Shown here one piece after another: positions 37,294-49,438 of a DNA stretch of 64,000 bases. Each line of letters begins with the position of its first letter. Within the stretch, counting starts at the first letter, position 1. A program made the position numbers and the translations under genes. The DNA is from Ilex aquifolium (lineage: Eukaryota; Streptophyta; Magnoliopsida; Aquifoliales; Aquifoliaceae): assembly GCA_951799425.1 (NCBI GenBank), contig OX637405.1, positions 17,147,089-17,211,088 on the forward strand. The letters are read 5' to 3'. The notes under the pieces are model-generated. The model did no database searches, was not told the DNA's origin, and was given only the letters and a program-made list of their open reading frames with translations.

Positions 37294-38550
37294 ATGACTT
37301 CCAAGGATAAAGCTAAGGAGGTTGGTACTGATGTGATATTCACACTTCGGGCTATGCAACAACAGTTCGAATATATGAATTCGAGGTTGATGACATGAGA
37401 AATCAGTTGGAGGAACAGGCGACTGTAATTAATGAGTTGAGAACGAATGAGGGAAGGGGAGATGATGGACATGATAGGCGTGAGGCACCGGTTGAGATGA
37501 GGCAGGATAGGCGTCATCAAAACATTATAGATTATGACGAGTGGGATCCTGGCGATTACTTCAATGACCAGGCCACGTTGATTGGGTTTGACCGTGGTAG
37601 AGGTGGTAGAGGTGGCAGAGGTGGTAGAGGTGGTCGTGGAGGTGTTAGAGATGTTTAACAGAGAGATGGGAATTTGGGTAGCATTAAGATGAAAATCCCA
37701 ACCTTTCAAGGCAAGAATGATCCGGAGGTTTATTTAGAGTGGGAAAAGAAAGTGGAGTTAGTGTTCGATTGCCATAACTATTCAGAGGAGAAGAAGGTGA
37801 AACTAGCTGCAGTGGAGTTTACTGATTATGCGGTAGTATGGTGGGATCAAGTAGTGTTGAATAGGAGGAATAGAGAGCATCCGGTTGATACTTGGGATGA
37901 GATGAAGAGTATCATGAGGAAGAGGTTTGTCCCTTCTCATTATTATAGGGATTTGTTTCAGAGGTTGCAGGGGTTGACTTAGAGGCCTAGGAGTGTTGAG
38001 GAGTATTATAAGGAGATGGAGATAGGCATGATTAGGGCTAATGTAGAGGAGGACCGAGAGGCGACCATGGCACGATTTTTGCACGGTTTGAACCGAGATA
38101 TCCAAAATGTAGTTGAGTTGCAGCATTATGTGGAGATAGAGGATATGCTACACATGGCGATGAAGTTTGAAAGGCAACTCAAACGGAAGGGTTCTACTCT
38201 GTTTGGGCAGAATTGGAGTTCTTCATCTTCTTGGAAATCGAATACTAGTTGGAGCAAGAAGGAAGAGAAATCAGATTCTAAGGGTAAGGTTGAATCTTCC
38301 AACAAAGGCAAAGACTTAGAGGCTAGTAAGGAGCGAGGTAAATCTGATTCTCAAACTTCTAGAAATAGAGATATAAAGTGTTTTAAGTGTTTGGGCAGAG
38401 GGCACATTGCATCTCAATGTCCAAATAAACGTGCTATGAATAGAGAGGTAATGGAGATTTTGAAACTGAAAGTGAATCAGATGACGATGTTGAGAGTAAG
38501 GAGAATGAAGGAGAGGAATATTCAGTTGAGGGTGAAATTTTGGTCATAAG
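37294..38550 (+). pseudogene. gag region of element C (fossil)
   Basis: Starts ATGACTTCCAAGGATAAAGC. It includes a glycine/arginine-rich stretch (GRGGRGGRGG, about 37590-37650), the gag core ([53 protein letters not shown]) and a CCHC zinc knuckle (CFKCLGRGHIASQCP, about 38379-38423). The zinc knuckle binds the element RNA for packaging. Broken. Confidence 0.88.
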
Positions 38551-41361
38551 GCGTGCCTTGAATGCACAAGTGAAGAAGGAGGAAAACGAGGCACAACGTG
38601 ACAATATCTTTCATACTCGCTGCCACAACAATAAGGTATGTAGTGTTATCATTGATGGTGGGAGTTGTGCTAGTGTTGCTAGTACCTTATTAGTTGGGAA
38701 ACTTAATTTACCTACTATTAAACACCCTACTCCTTATAAGTTGCAGTGGTTGAATGAATGTGGGGAGATTAAGGTGAATACGCAGGTATTAGTTTCATTT
38801 TCCATTGGGCATTATGTTGATGAGGTTTTGTGTGATGTAGTCCCAATGCATGCTGGTCATTTGCTTTTGGGACGTCCTTGGCAGTTTGATAGGCAAGTTA
38901 TGCATGATGGATATAGAAATAGATATTCTTTTGTAATGCATGGCAAACCTGTAACACATGTACCATTAACACCTAGACAGGTGTATGCTGATCAAAAGAG
39001 GTTAAAAAATGAGTTTGAGGGAAGAAAAGAGAGTGAAAATGAAAAGAAAGAGGGAAATAGAGTGAAAGTGGAAAAAAATGTGAATGAGGGAAAAAAAAAG
39101 AGAGACTGCTGAATCTTCAAAGAGTGAAAAGAGTGAGAGTTCACAAAAGCAAGAGAGGAAAAATGTGAGTTTCTATGCAAAGGAACGAGAGGTTAAGGAG
39201 GCTTTTTATTCCGAGCAGCCGATGATTGTACTTATGTACAATGAGGCCTTTTTGAATACTAACGAGCTTAACCCTGCTATTCCTAGTGTTGTTAATTCTC
39301 TTTTGCAGGAGTTCGGTGATGTTTTTCCCGAGGAGATCCCAAATGGCTTGCCACCAGTTAGAGGGATCGGACACCAGATTGATTTCATTCCTGGTGCAAT
39401 GATTCCCAATCGTCCAGCTTATAGGAGTATTCCTGAGGAGACGAAGGAGCTTCAAAGGCAAGTTGAGGAGCTGATGTCGAAGGGTAATGTAAGGGAGAGC
39501 TTAAGTCCTTGTGCAGTTCCAGTGTTACTTGTGTCTAAAAAGGATGGGTCTTGGAGGATGTACATCGATTGCCGCGCTGTGAACAAAATAATGGTAAAGG
39601 ATCGTCATCCCATTCCTAGACTTGATGACATGTTAGAGGAATTGCATGGCGCTTGTTTGTTTAGTAAGATTGATCTGAAATCTGGTTATCATCAAATTAG
39701 GATGAGAGAAGGTGATGAATGGAAAACAGCATTTAAGACTAAATATGGTTTATATGAATGGCTAGTAATGCCTTTTGGTTTAACCAATGCACCTAGTACG
39801 TTTATGTGTTTAATGAACCATGTTTTGCGTGCTTTTATTGGTAAATTCGTTGTCGTTTATTTTGATGATATCTTGATTTACAGTAAGAGCTTAGATGAGC
39901 ATGTTGAACATTTGAGGCTTGTGTTATGTTCTTTGCGTGATGCTCGGTTATTTGCTAACCTCAAGAAATGTTCGTTTTGCACTAGTCAGATTGTTTTCTT
40001 AGGATATGTTGTTAGTGCTAAGAGCATTGAGGTTGATGAGGAGAAGGTTAAGGCTATTCGAGAATGGTCTACACCTAAAACCATTACTGAGGTACGTAGC
40101 TTTCATGGTCTTGCTAGTTTTTATAGAAGGTTTGTAAAGAACTTTAGCACCATAGCTACACCATTGACTGAAACTATTAAGAAAAGTGTAGGTTTTAAAT
40201 GGGGAAAGGACCAAGATGTTGTTTTTAATTTGATTAAATAAACACTTAGTTCTGCACCTTTACTTGCTTTGCCTGACTTTTCTCAAACTTTTGAAGTTGA
40301 GTGTGATGCCTCAGGTATTGGAATTGGAGCTGTTTTAATGCAGGGAGGTCGTCCTTTAGCTTATTTCAGTGAGAACCTAAATGGGGCAGCCTTGAATTAC
40401 CCGACTTATGATAAGGAGCTTTATGCATTGGTGAGAGTGTTAGAGACTTGGCATCATTATCTTTGGCCCAAGGAGTTTGTCATCCACACTGATCATGAGT
40501 CTTTGAAACATTTGAAAGGTCAAGGTAAGCTGAATAAATGCCATGCTAAATGGGTTGAATTCATTGAGGCATTTCCTTATGTTATCAAATACAAGCTGGG
40601 AAAAGAGAATGTGGTTGCTGATGCTTTATCTCGTAGGTATGCTTTAGTTTCCACTTTAAATGCAAAGTTGCTTGGTTTTGAGTACATTAAGGATTTATAT
40701 GCTATTGATTCTGACTTTGCTAATGTGTTTGATGCTTGTGAGAGTTTTGGTTTTGCTAAGTTTTATAGGCATGATGGGTTCTTGTTTCGAGAGAATCGAT
40801 TGTGTGTGTCTAATTGTTCGATGCGTGAGTTATTAGTTAGAGAAGCACATGGGGGTGGTTTAATGGGACACTTTGGTGTTAGGAAAACCTTAGATGTGTT
40901 AGTTGAACACTTTTTTTTGGCCACATATGAAAAGGGATGTTGAGCGAATTTGTGAGAAATGTGTTGCTTGTAAAAAGGCTAAGTCTAAGGTTCAGCCCCA
41001 TGGTTTGTATAATCCCTTACCTATACCTAGTTCACCTTGGGTAGATATTTCCATGGATTTTGTGTTAGGTTTACATTGGAAAAAATGGGGACGGGATTCT
41101 GTGTTTGTTGTTGTTGATAGGTTTTCAAAGATGGCACATTTCATTGCGTGTCATAAGGCCGATGATGCTAGCAATGTAGCTGATTTGTTCTTTAGAGAGG
41201 TGGTGCGTTTACATGGAGTGCCTCAGAGCATTGTGTCTGATCGTGATGCTAAGTTTTTGAGCTATTTCTGGAAGACGTTGTGGGGGTAAGCTTGGTACTA
41301 AATTACTCTTTTCTACTACTTGCCATCCACAAACAGATGGGCAAACCGAGGTAACTAATCG

Positions 41362-44141
41362 TGTGACGCCCCAAAATCCGGGGGTCCTGTATTAACCGTT
41401 GACAACCCGTCAACCCGCGGAAATACCCGTGGATGTCGCTTAACCCGACACCGCGGCACCACATTCCCTTTACCGAGATAAAAGAAAATACAAGTCCAAT
41501 TTCTTTCGGTTGGTTGACCCATCCGAGACCCAATATACCACCATTGGTATCCCCTTATTATCCATTTGTAACATTAGGAGGGAGGAAAACATAGCCCAAG
41601 AACTTGGCAAAATAAAAAGAAAATAAAAAAAAAAATTCTGAAGTTTGGTGAGCGTACCGGTACGCGTACCGGTACGCTACGACCTCTGGACCTGATCGTA
41701 CCGGTACGCGTACCGGTACGCTACACCTTCTGGACCCTAGCGTACCGGTACGCCTGGCCCCGAATTCCTCTTTTTACCTGTTTTTCGTTTACAAGCCATT
41801 CCAAACCTCCCAAAACTCATCCAACATATGTTTAATGAGATTTTCCATACAATACATAACTTATGCAAATTCCATTACAATTAATTCCATAATTTACACA
41901 TCAAAATGGAATTTATACAAAAGTTTTTACAAAAACTCTAACTAAGGCCACAAGCCGGCCCCCTTCATGCTTGATGCTCTCCAAGTGAGTCATTCGCCGA
42001 TGCAAACCCAACACCTGAAATGTTTCCCTTATAGGGTGAGCCAACGCCCAGTAGAGTGATTCCTACGGAGGCTACTCCTCAACCTATATGCATATGAAAT
42101 GTTCACATGCAACATTTAACAATTCATAACCATTCCAATCAAGGACATGCAATTCAATGATGGAATGCATTCTGTTGTGCCACGAGATGGGATGAATTCC
42201 ACTCATGTGCATCCACCCGAGCCCACACCGACTCACTTTACATGCAAATGCCATGTATGATGAACCAAACTACCTGAGCCCCATGAATGAGATGATACTC
42301 ACTCTTATAACTCACCCGAGCTCTTCCCGGCTCCTCAACACAATGCTAATGCCAACGTGTTTAACATGACATGAAGTGAGATGAGACTTAACCATGTAAC
42401 TCAATCCGAGCCTCCCCGGCTGCCTCAACACAATGCAATGCCAATGTGTAAAAATTTCGTCATTTATGTTTCATCAAATGACATTTTCAAAACTAGGGTC
42501 TTTCTTGGGATCGGACTTCTTTATGGACTTAACCAATGGTCTTCCACACCCGTACACTTTATGGACTCTTATACCAACGGAGTGCACCTTCCAAATCACC
42601 GGGTCTTTCACCCGAGAGGTCGTCATGCCTCTTCTTGCTCATCCCGACCCAATATTCTTTTTATGCAACCGTGCGACTCAGTCGGATATTAAATCCAACT
42701 TTCCCGAACCCACCCATCATCCACCTACATGGTGTTTGATATCAATCATGCACCCACACTCATGAATGACTCCCATGAACATGACACAACCTTATGCCCA
42801 ATATGCTATGTATGCAACTTGGACTACTCCTTGCGTCAATTACCATGCCGGGTATCGACGTCAACCATGCACTCACCCATGAAATAATGATTCCATGCCA
42901 ATGCAATGTAATGCACCATTGCATATCCATGCCATGTGCCATATGATATGAATGTCATATGGACAATTAATTCATAATTTCACATGTTCACATTCATGGC
43001 AATTAGATCAATAACATATAACTACCAAATTCCTTAACCATGTCAATACATCAAGGAGCATATATTGGCATCTTAGTGCATAATTTCACATAGCTTTACT
43101 CACCTAAACATGTTATCACAATTTCGTTGGAATAACAACCAATTCCACAACCAAGGCATTTAAACAAACACCTTCAAGGCAAATAACATGTTATCACATA
43201 AGTTGTTCAATTTCTCTCACGAAATTCCTATAGGCAATTTCTATTAAACAATTTAGGATAAAATTAGTTTACCCCAATTGCATCAATAGGTAAGTGTACT
43301 TTCTTAACAACCTATCTATTCCTTTACCAATTAAATCAAAATAGACAAGGGTCATTGGCCTCTAACACCCTACCCATTTCCAATACACATTCTAGGTTCG
43401 GAATAAACCAAAGTAGGAAACCCCTACCTCTTGTAGCGTGAGGAACGACGTAGGAAGCTCCCAAGACCCGAAAACCAACTCGAAGCTTGATTTTCGTACA
43501 CTTCCATCTTTTCACCTTCGGTGAAAACCATTGTTTTTGGTACCCACGCGTAGCCCTCGTCGCGTAGATCACTTCTCCCTTCTAGCTCGACGGAGTCCGA
43601 GCGACGGAGGCCGGAGAAATCGCCGGAGAAAGGGTTAAGAAAACCCTTTTCTCTCTCTTCTCCCTCGCTCTCTCTCTCTCTTTGAACGGCTGAACCAAGG
43701 AAGCAATTGTGATATTTTCTTGAAAAATATCAAAATAAACCCCTATTTATAGTCATAGAATACTTGGCCCACGTCGTGCCACGTGTCCCTCGCTTAATCG
43801 GGTCCGATTTCGTCCCGAAACGATTTATTTGATCCCAGTTTAAGTTCAAATTAATTTTATTTGAACTTTAACTTAATTTTAAGGAAATTTTATAAAATTT
43901 ATTTATGGGGACGTTCGTGAGGTAAATCGCCACGCAGTCGCCTCGAACGACGTGCAAAATCTGACTACTTCGGAATTCGACGAAATATGACTGGGTGACT
44001 AATTTTCGCGATACGAATTCAACAGCGAACTCCGTTTCCTCATCCGAGGTCTATAACATGAGTATTTTAATCACGCATTATAGTGACAAATTACTATTTT
44101 GCCCTTTTTGGAAAAAAATTTTAAATTTCCCGGGTTTTACA
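41362..44141 (-). mobile_element. Solo LTR, Tekay-like family, in the integrase region of element C
   Basis: 2780 bp. On the minus strand it starts TGTAAAACCCGGGAAATTT and ends GGGGCGTCACA. The flanking 5-bp duplication AATCG is perfect (41357-41361, 44142-44146). Landmarks match the LTR of element E: a GCCACGTGTCC box near 43780, an AG|GTAGGGG motif near 43428, a TTTCAGGTGTTG-like site near 42013 and a palindrome array at 41653-41752. Confidence 0.93.
41653..41752. repeat. Palindrome array CGTACCGGTACG (five copies)
   Basis: Two adjacent pairs and one single copy of the 12-bp palindrome CGTACCGGTACG, separated by about 20-25 bp fillers containing CTCTGGAC or TTCTGGAC. The array lies about 300-390 bp from the 3' end of the minus-strand solo LTR. 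Confidence 0.9.
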
Positions 44142-44424
44142 AATCGTACTCTTTCTACTTTATTGCATGCTGTCATTGGTAAGAATTTGAAAACTTGGGA
44201 GGATTGTTTGCCTCATGTCGAATTTGCTTATAATCGTAGTGTGCATTCTGCTACTAATTATTCACCTTTTGAAATTGTCTATGGTTTTAATCCTTTAACT
44301 CCATTAGATTTGATGCCTTTGCCTGTTGATGAGTGTGCTAATTTAGATGGAGAACGAAAGGCTGAATTGGTGAAGCAAATGCATGAGAAAGTTAGATTTC
44401 ACATTGAGAGGCGAACGAAGCAAT

Positions 44425-46500
44425 ATTGGGTTTGTGGAACTAAGATCTACGACTCTCCATTCGTCAAATCACTTTGGGCCAACAACAAAGATTGTTCTAT
44501 GCGACGTAAGCTATGAAACCATACCGAAGATAGCGGGTTTCGCCGAAGTCTCAAGATTAAGATTTTCGGGATCAAGCAATTGAGGTTAGATTTGGGTTTC
44601 TTGGACCTTCTCCCATTCGTATTACGCTTCAAGAGGTAGGGCTCTTCTCCTTGCTAGATTTATTTTTAACCTAGGGTTGCGTATGAAATGGGTAGTTTGA
44701 TTAGAGATGAATTCTCTTGCTTGATATACTCCTTGTGTAACTAGAGTATGAGAAATGGGTATTAAAATGCGCTAAACCAATCCTATATGAATTGGGTTTG
44801 TGGAATTTGCTTGTTTGGTAAATTCATTAGAAATGTGATCAATTGGGCATGATTGTGTGTTAAATGATTTTGTGCCTTTTGGGTGTTTGATAAAATGCCC
44901 ATGTTGATTTAGCATGTTGGTTTCATTGAAAATGTATAACATGCTTGGTGGAAATTGTGGAATGTATTATATGCCTTTGATATAATTGACAATTTGAGAA
45001 TGTGATGATGTTGGAATGTAATTATATGCTTTATGGTATAAGTTACATTAAGGAATTGGTAATGTTCATATTGTGCTCATGACATGTTGAACATGGTGTT
45101 GGAAATCTTGGTTGAATAATGATATGAAATGCAATGGTACATTATATTGCATGTGCACAGGAAACATCACATTCATGGGCATGTGACATGGGTGTGGGCT
45201 TGTGCATGCTTTTGGATCAAACACCACTCTTGGTGGTTGAGGTGTGGACTCGGGAAGGTTGGACCTAGGTCCGACTGAGTTGCAAGGATTGCATAGAAAA
45301 CTTGTGTTTGGTGTAGCAAGAAAGGCTAGAGACTCTCCCTCGGGGTGCAAAACTCGGTTACTGGTTTATACACTTCCGACAGTGAAAGTCCAAAAAAGTG
45401 TATTAGTGTACACAGAACCGGAGGTGGGATACCAAAATCCGTGTCAATGTGGTGGACCGTTGGTGCAAGTCTAGGAAATCACTTTCCCAAGAAAGACACA
45501 TGGTTCATTTTATAAAATAGTTATTGGATGTGCAACATCAATGGCGAGGGCTTGGAATTTCTGGGTTCATACGCATGGCATTGCATGTGTTATGGGAGCT
45601 GGTGAAGGCTCGGGTTGTGTTGCATGGGTGAGTCTCACCTCATAACATGACATGGCATTATGACATTCATTCTTGATGTTTTATGTTCTTGGATGAATGT
45701 TTGTTTGATTGTTGAATGACATGTGAGCATTTCATATGCATCTAGGTTGGGGAGTAGCCTCTTTAGGAGATACTCTATTGAGCGTGGCTCACCCTTTATG
45801 AGACAACATTTCATGTGTGGGATAAGCGCTAGTGGATGGCTCTCACTTGGGCCCTCATTGATGAAGAAAGCCGAGTTGTGGCTTTGAATTACATTTTTGT
45901 AAAACAAGTGTGTAATTAGTTTTTGGACATGTAATATTGTTTAAAGGATTGTAAAATGAACTCATATGAACTATATTTTGTGTAAAATTTGATGTTATAT
46001 GAGTTTGGGTGGATGTTGTATGAGATTGGATGAGTTGAAATTGAGAAAGGATTGAATTGGGGGTAAATTGGGCTCTTCTACCAGTAGAAAATTTTGAGAT
46101 TGATTATCTACCGGTAGAAAAATTTCAGAGAGCTTTTCTATCGGTAGAACGTCGATTATCTACCGGTAGGTCCTTTTAAATTTTCAAAAATCTAAAATTA
46201 TTTTGTCAAGCGTTCGGGCCTCGAGTCCTTTTGTTCAAAGGATGTAAATGGAGTAATATTAAAGACAAATTGATGTATATTGGATCTTGGGATGGTCAAG
46301 TGATTGAAATGTACACAGGTCATGCGTTTGGGAGTGCCTGGTACAAGGGAGACTCTACCCAAACTCTTTGTTGTTTTATGATCCCGGTGAAGGGGATGTT
46401 ATGCCGTGGTGTAGGGTTATGCGATATTCACGGGTACTTTCGTTCATTGATGGTTGATCAATGGGTTGTCAAAGGACCCCCGGTTTTAGGGGCTTTCACA
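44425..46500 (+). mobile_element. LTR remnant, Tekay-like family, lacking its start
   Basis: Begins abruptly next to the integrase region of element C and ends GGGGCTTTCACA at 46500. It carries the leader end (AG|GTAGGG at 44636), the block GTTGGGGAGTAGCCTC..GCTCACCC near 45750-45800, and an array of CTACCGGTAG motifs at 46077-46170. It has the right position and orientation to be the 3' LTR of element A after a deletion that removed the right part of C and the end of A. It differs a good deal from the LTR piece at 1-192, so it could instead come from another element. Confidence 0.7.
46077..46170. repeat. CTACCGGTAG motif array in an LTR remnant
   Basis: Four copies of a 10-12 bp near-palindrome of the type TCTACCGGTAGA, spaced 20-40 bp, about 330-420 bp before the LTR end. 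This is the same relative position as the CGTACCGGTACG arrays of element E, but with different arms. Confidence 0.85.
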
Positions 46501-47127
46501 GATTCGTCTCGCGAAATATAGTTACCCAGTCAATTTTCGTTGAATTTCAAGACAGTCAATTTTTTGCGCTTTACGATGCGATCGAGTGTCGCGTGACCAT
46601 AATAAGTGGGATTAGATTTTAATTGCGAAACACAAAAAATAATTTAAATTTAGTTCAGATAAAATATTTTGAACATAACACAGAACGAGATTTAATTGAT
46701 TCGGGATAAAACCGGATCAAGAAAAGATGGGACATGTGACGCAATGAGGGCCAAGTATTAAGGGGTATAAATAGGGGAGAAATTCGGTTATTTCTCCCCA
46801 TTTTACACCAGATTTTCAGTTAGAGAGAGATAGAGTGAAAGAAGAGAGAGAAACTAAAAGAAATCTCAAGCTTCTTCTTGCGATCTAGGGCCAAATGTTA
46901 GTCGAATAACTTCCGGCCAAGAAAAAAGAGTTGTTTTATGCAACGAGAGCTACGTCTATATACAGAAAATCGCAGATTTCGCCAAAGTGTCAAAAACGAG
47001 ATTTTTGGAAATCAAGGTTTAAAGTTTGAGTTGGGTTTCTTGGAGCTTCCTGTATGTTTATTACACTTCAAGAGGTAGGGTTCTTCTCTTAGTTAGGTTT
47101 ATTTTAAACATAGGGTTTGCATATGAA
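46501..47127 (+). mobile_element. LTR remnant, Tekay-like family, central 5' part only
   Basis: Starts within the LTR (GATTCGTCTCGCGAAATATAG corresponds to about 130 bases into the LTR of element E). It includes the promoter with a TATA-like GTATAAATAGG near 46764, the leader and the AG|GTAGGG motif at 47075, and stops at about 47127. It directly abuts the end of the previous LTR remnant. Confidence 0.75.
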
Positions 47128-48612
47128 ATAGAGGTCATTCCAATGGGAATGCCAAATCGACTCATTTCATTCAACCAATGGTGTCTCGGTGTTTGATTGA
47201 TTCGTAGGAAGTGAGGGACTAATGTAGTTGTGTTGGACAAGAGCATACCCAGTGGCAAGTCTACGGTGTAACAAAAATCCACAACTATGTCTGCACTCAA
47301 CCTAATTAAACCAAATACTTTACACTACGAGGAAGAATGGAAGAGAGTCGATTTCACATACCCAAGAGGAAGTCCCTCTTGGATTAGCCAACTAAAAGTT
47401 TAGCTATCCATGGTAAAAGCCAGAACAAACATGAAGTAGAGAAACATGAAGTAGTGAAATCACACATGAACTTGTATTAATGTAAGAAGGAGTTTAAACT
47501 ACAAGAGAAAAGACATTCACACTCAAAATGTAAAGCTTGAATGGACAAAACCCAAATATGAAAATGAACTCCAAGAAACTTAGCTAAACTTGATTGCAAC
47601 TTTGATTAAACGAGATTAGAGTGCAAGAGGGAAAAATTACAAGTAAAATAGAACTTACTACAATGAAAATGGTGAATAAAAATGTAAAACCCAACTTTCT
47701 CTCTCTAGAACTTCATCTTCTACCTTGGACCTTCTATCTCTAAAAGTATTGATAATCTGAAAATGCATGTAGGAACCCCCTATTTTCGTCCACACCCCTC
47801 TCTCTTGTCATGAGTTGTTGACTTTGGAGTGTTTGGAGAGAGGTTGTCCACAAAAGCTTCCAAAATCAGTCAAAGTATGGTCCCCCCATGCTTTTTCTAA
47901 CCACTCCCTCTCTCTACATTGGCCACCTAGTCCTCCATGCTTATTATCTGAATTTAGGGGTTAGGAGGCCATGATGGAGTGTTAGAAATATCATAACATG
48001 GATTAGATATCAAAAGGTGGGCCCCCATACTTGGTGGAGTCGTTCGGAGAAGGATTTGGGCTTTCTAAGCTGCTACTACCGGTACCTCGTCATATGGTAC
48101 CGGTAGCTCGACATTTCTCATTGTTGAGTCAGCAAGGGACAGGTGGTAAGTACCGGTAGCTGAGGGAGAGAGGTATCGGTAGCTCATTTTCAGTAGGGTA
48201 GGTACCGTAGCTCAGGCAGGGAGGTACCGGTAGTTGTTTTCTAGTAGTATTTCAGCCAGCTGAGTTCCAAGGATCAGGTACCGGTACCTAGTGATGTGGT
48301 ACCGGTACTTCATTTCTAGAGAGCTTAGGTATCGGTAGCTCATTAGGCTATTACCGGTACCTCTTCTTCTTGTCTTGAGATTCTTGGTTCCTTGAGCTCT
48401 TGAGCCATCCATCTTGATATCCTTTCTTTCCCATTGATCTCAATCACTTAATGTGGTGCTTTATGCTTTCCCTTTCCATCCTATCACTTGCAATCAAGCC
48501 ATTCTCCATTAATTATCAATTTGAATCCATTTTCCCAAAAATTTTGTACACAACAAGTTAAAATGGATGCAATGAAGATATTTAATGTGCAATGTTCCAC
48601 ACTCATCACACC
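47128..48612 (-). mobile_element. Probable LTR of an Athila-like element (minus strand)
   Basis: Its right edge is marked by TTGGGGGGGTGTGATGAG on the minus strand: a purine tract followed by an LTR start, as in Athila/Tat elements. Next to it is the phrase TTTGCTAGGGACTAGCAAAG, which in this group lies just before the purine tract. The left edge, where it meets the Tekay-like remnant, is not sharply defined. It contains TACCGGTA-type motifs at 48075-48362. Confidence 0.65.
48075..48362. repeat. Cluster of TACCGGTAC / TACCGGTAG motifs
   Basis: About ten copies of near-palindromic ACCGGTA motifs spaced 15-50 bp apart within the Athila-like LTR. The core is the same as in the arrays of the other LTR families. 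Confidence 0.85.
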
Positions 48613-48996
48613 CCCCCAACTTGAGCTTTGCTAGTCCCTAGCAAACCTTATTTCAAAAATCTATACAATGCACGTATAACAATCCGATTCATGTTCATCG
48701 TTTCATGGACCAAACAAAATACTCAAATCACATTGCAATTATGTAAATGAACTTGGTGCACAATGAAACAAAAAGTGGTGTTCTTCCATTGATAGATATT
48801 TGCAATAAGTACAAAGAACCCAAAACAAAATAGCCCACATCCTAGGGACTCTTCTACCAGGGCAATAACTCCTAGACTGCTATCCGACTATATACAACCA
48901 ACCAAAAACCTCAACAAAAAGCAAGACTAGACTCTCTCTAATCATCCTCATCATCATCCTTGTCATCCGACTTTGCGAGCTCTACAACAATCGAGC
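48613..48996 (-). mobile_element. Internal 3' end of the Athila-like element, left part
   Basis: Non-coding region upstream of the LTR on the minus strand, containing a run of GAT codon-like repeats (CATCATCATCC on the plus strand near 48948). It is interrupted at 48997 by a solo LTR and continues at 61339. Confidence 0.6.
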
Positions 48997-49394
48997 TATA
49001 ACACCCCGCATTTTTTCTTTTATATATGTATATAGATATTGTGAAACCCGGGAAATTTAAACTTTTTCCCAAAAAGGGTAAAATAGCAATTTGCCACTAT
49101 AATGCGTATTTAAAATACTCATATTCTAGACCTCGGATGAGGAAACGGGGTTCGCCGTTGAATTCGTATCGCGAAATTTAGTCACCCAGTCAAATTTCGT
49201 CGAATTCCGAAGTAGTCGGATTTTGCACGTCGTTCGAAGCGACTGCGTGGCGAATGACCTCACGAACGTCCCCATAAATGAATTTTATAAAATTTCCTTA
49301 AAATTAAGTTAAAGTTCAAATAAAATTAATTTGAACTTAAACCGAGATCAAACGAATCGTTTCGGGACTAAATCGGACTCGATTAAGCGAGGGA

Positions 49395-49438
49395 CACGTG
49401 GCGCGACGTGGGCCGAGTATTTAAAACTATAAATAGGG
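49395..49438 (+). promoter_or_regulatory. LTR promoter: G-box and TATA box
   Basis: The G-box core CACGTG at 49395-49400 lies about 28 bp upstream of the TATA box CTATAAATAGG at 49428-49438. The 3' LTR has the same pair, and the solo LTR at 41362-44141 has it on the minus strand. Transcription should begin about 30 bp after the TATA box, inferred from usual plant spacing. Confidence 0.65.

Larger units (their letters stand above)
35696..44424 (+). mobile_element. Element C: CRM-like chromovirus, incomplete and broken
   Basis: The 5' LTR (35696-36397), primer site (36401-36412), leader, gag (37294 to about 38550), protease, reverse transcriptase, RNase H and integrase are present in order. 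The element stops in the integrase region near 44424 and its 3' LTR is absent, so its right part was lost. It is broken at several further places. A solo LTR (41362-44141) sits in the integrase region. It entered the end of pol of element A. The clade call rests on gag and pol sequence ([44 protein letters not shown]) and a coding end inside the LTR; Reina or another chromovirus clade is the alternative. Confidence 0.82.
38551..44424 (+). pseudogene. pol region of element C (fossil), with solo LTR inside
   Basis: Order: aspartic protease (IIDGGSCASVAS near 38655), a low-complexity E/K-rich linker (39000-39200), reverse transcriptase (YRSIPEETKELQRQVEEL to RSFHGLASFYRRFV, with [11 protein letters not shown] near 39860), RNase H ([14 protein letters not shown] near 40305), integrase zinc region ([23 protein letters not shown], 40840-40985) and core ([42 protein letters not shown]) continuing beyond the solo LTR at 44147 ([20 protein letters not shown]). 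Broken at several places and without its C-terminal part. Confidence 0.88.
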
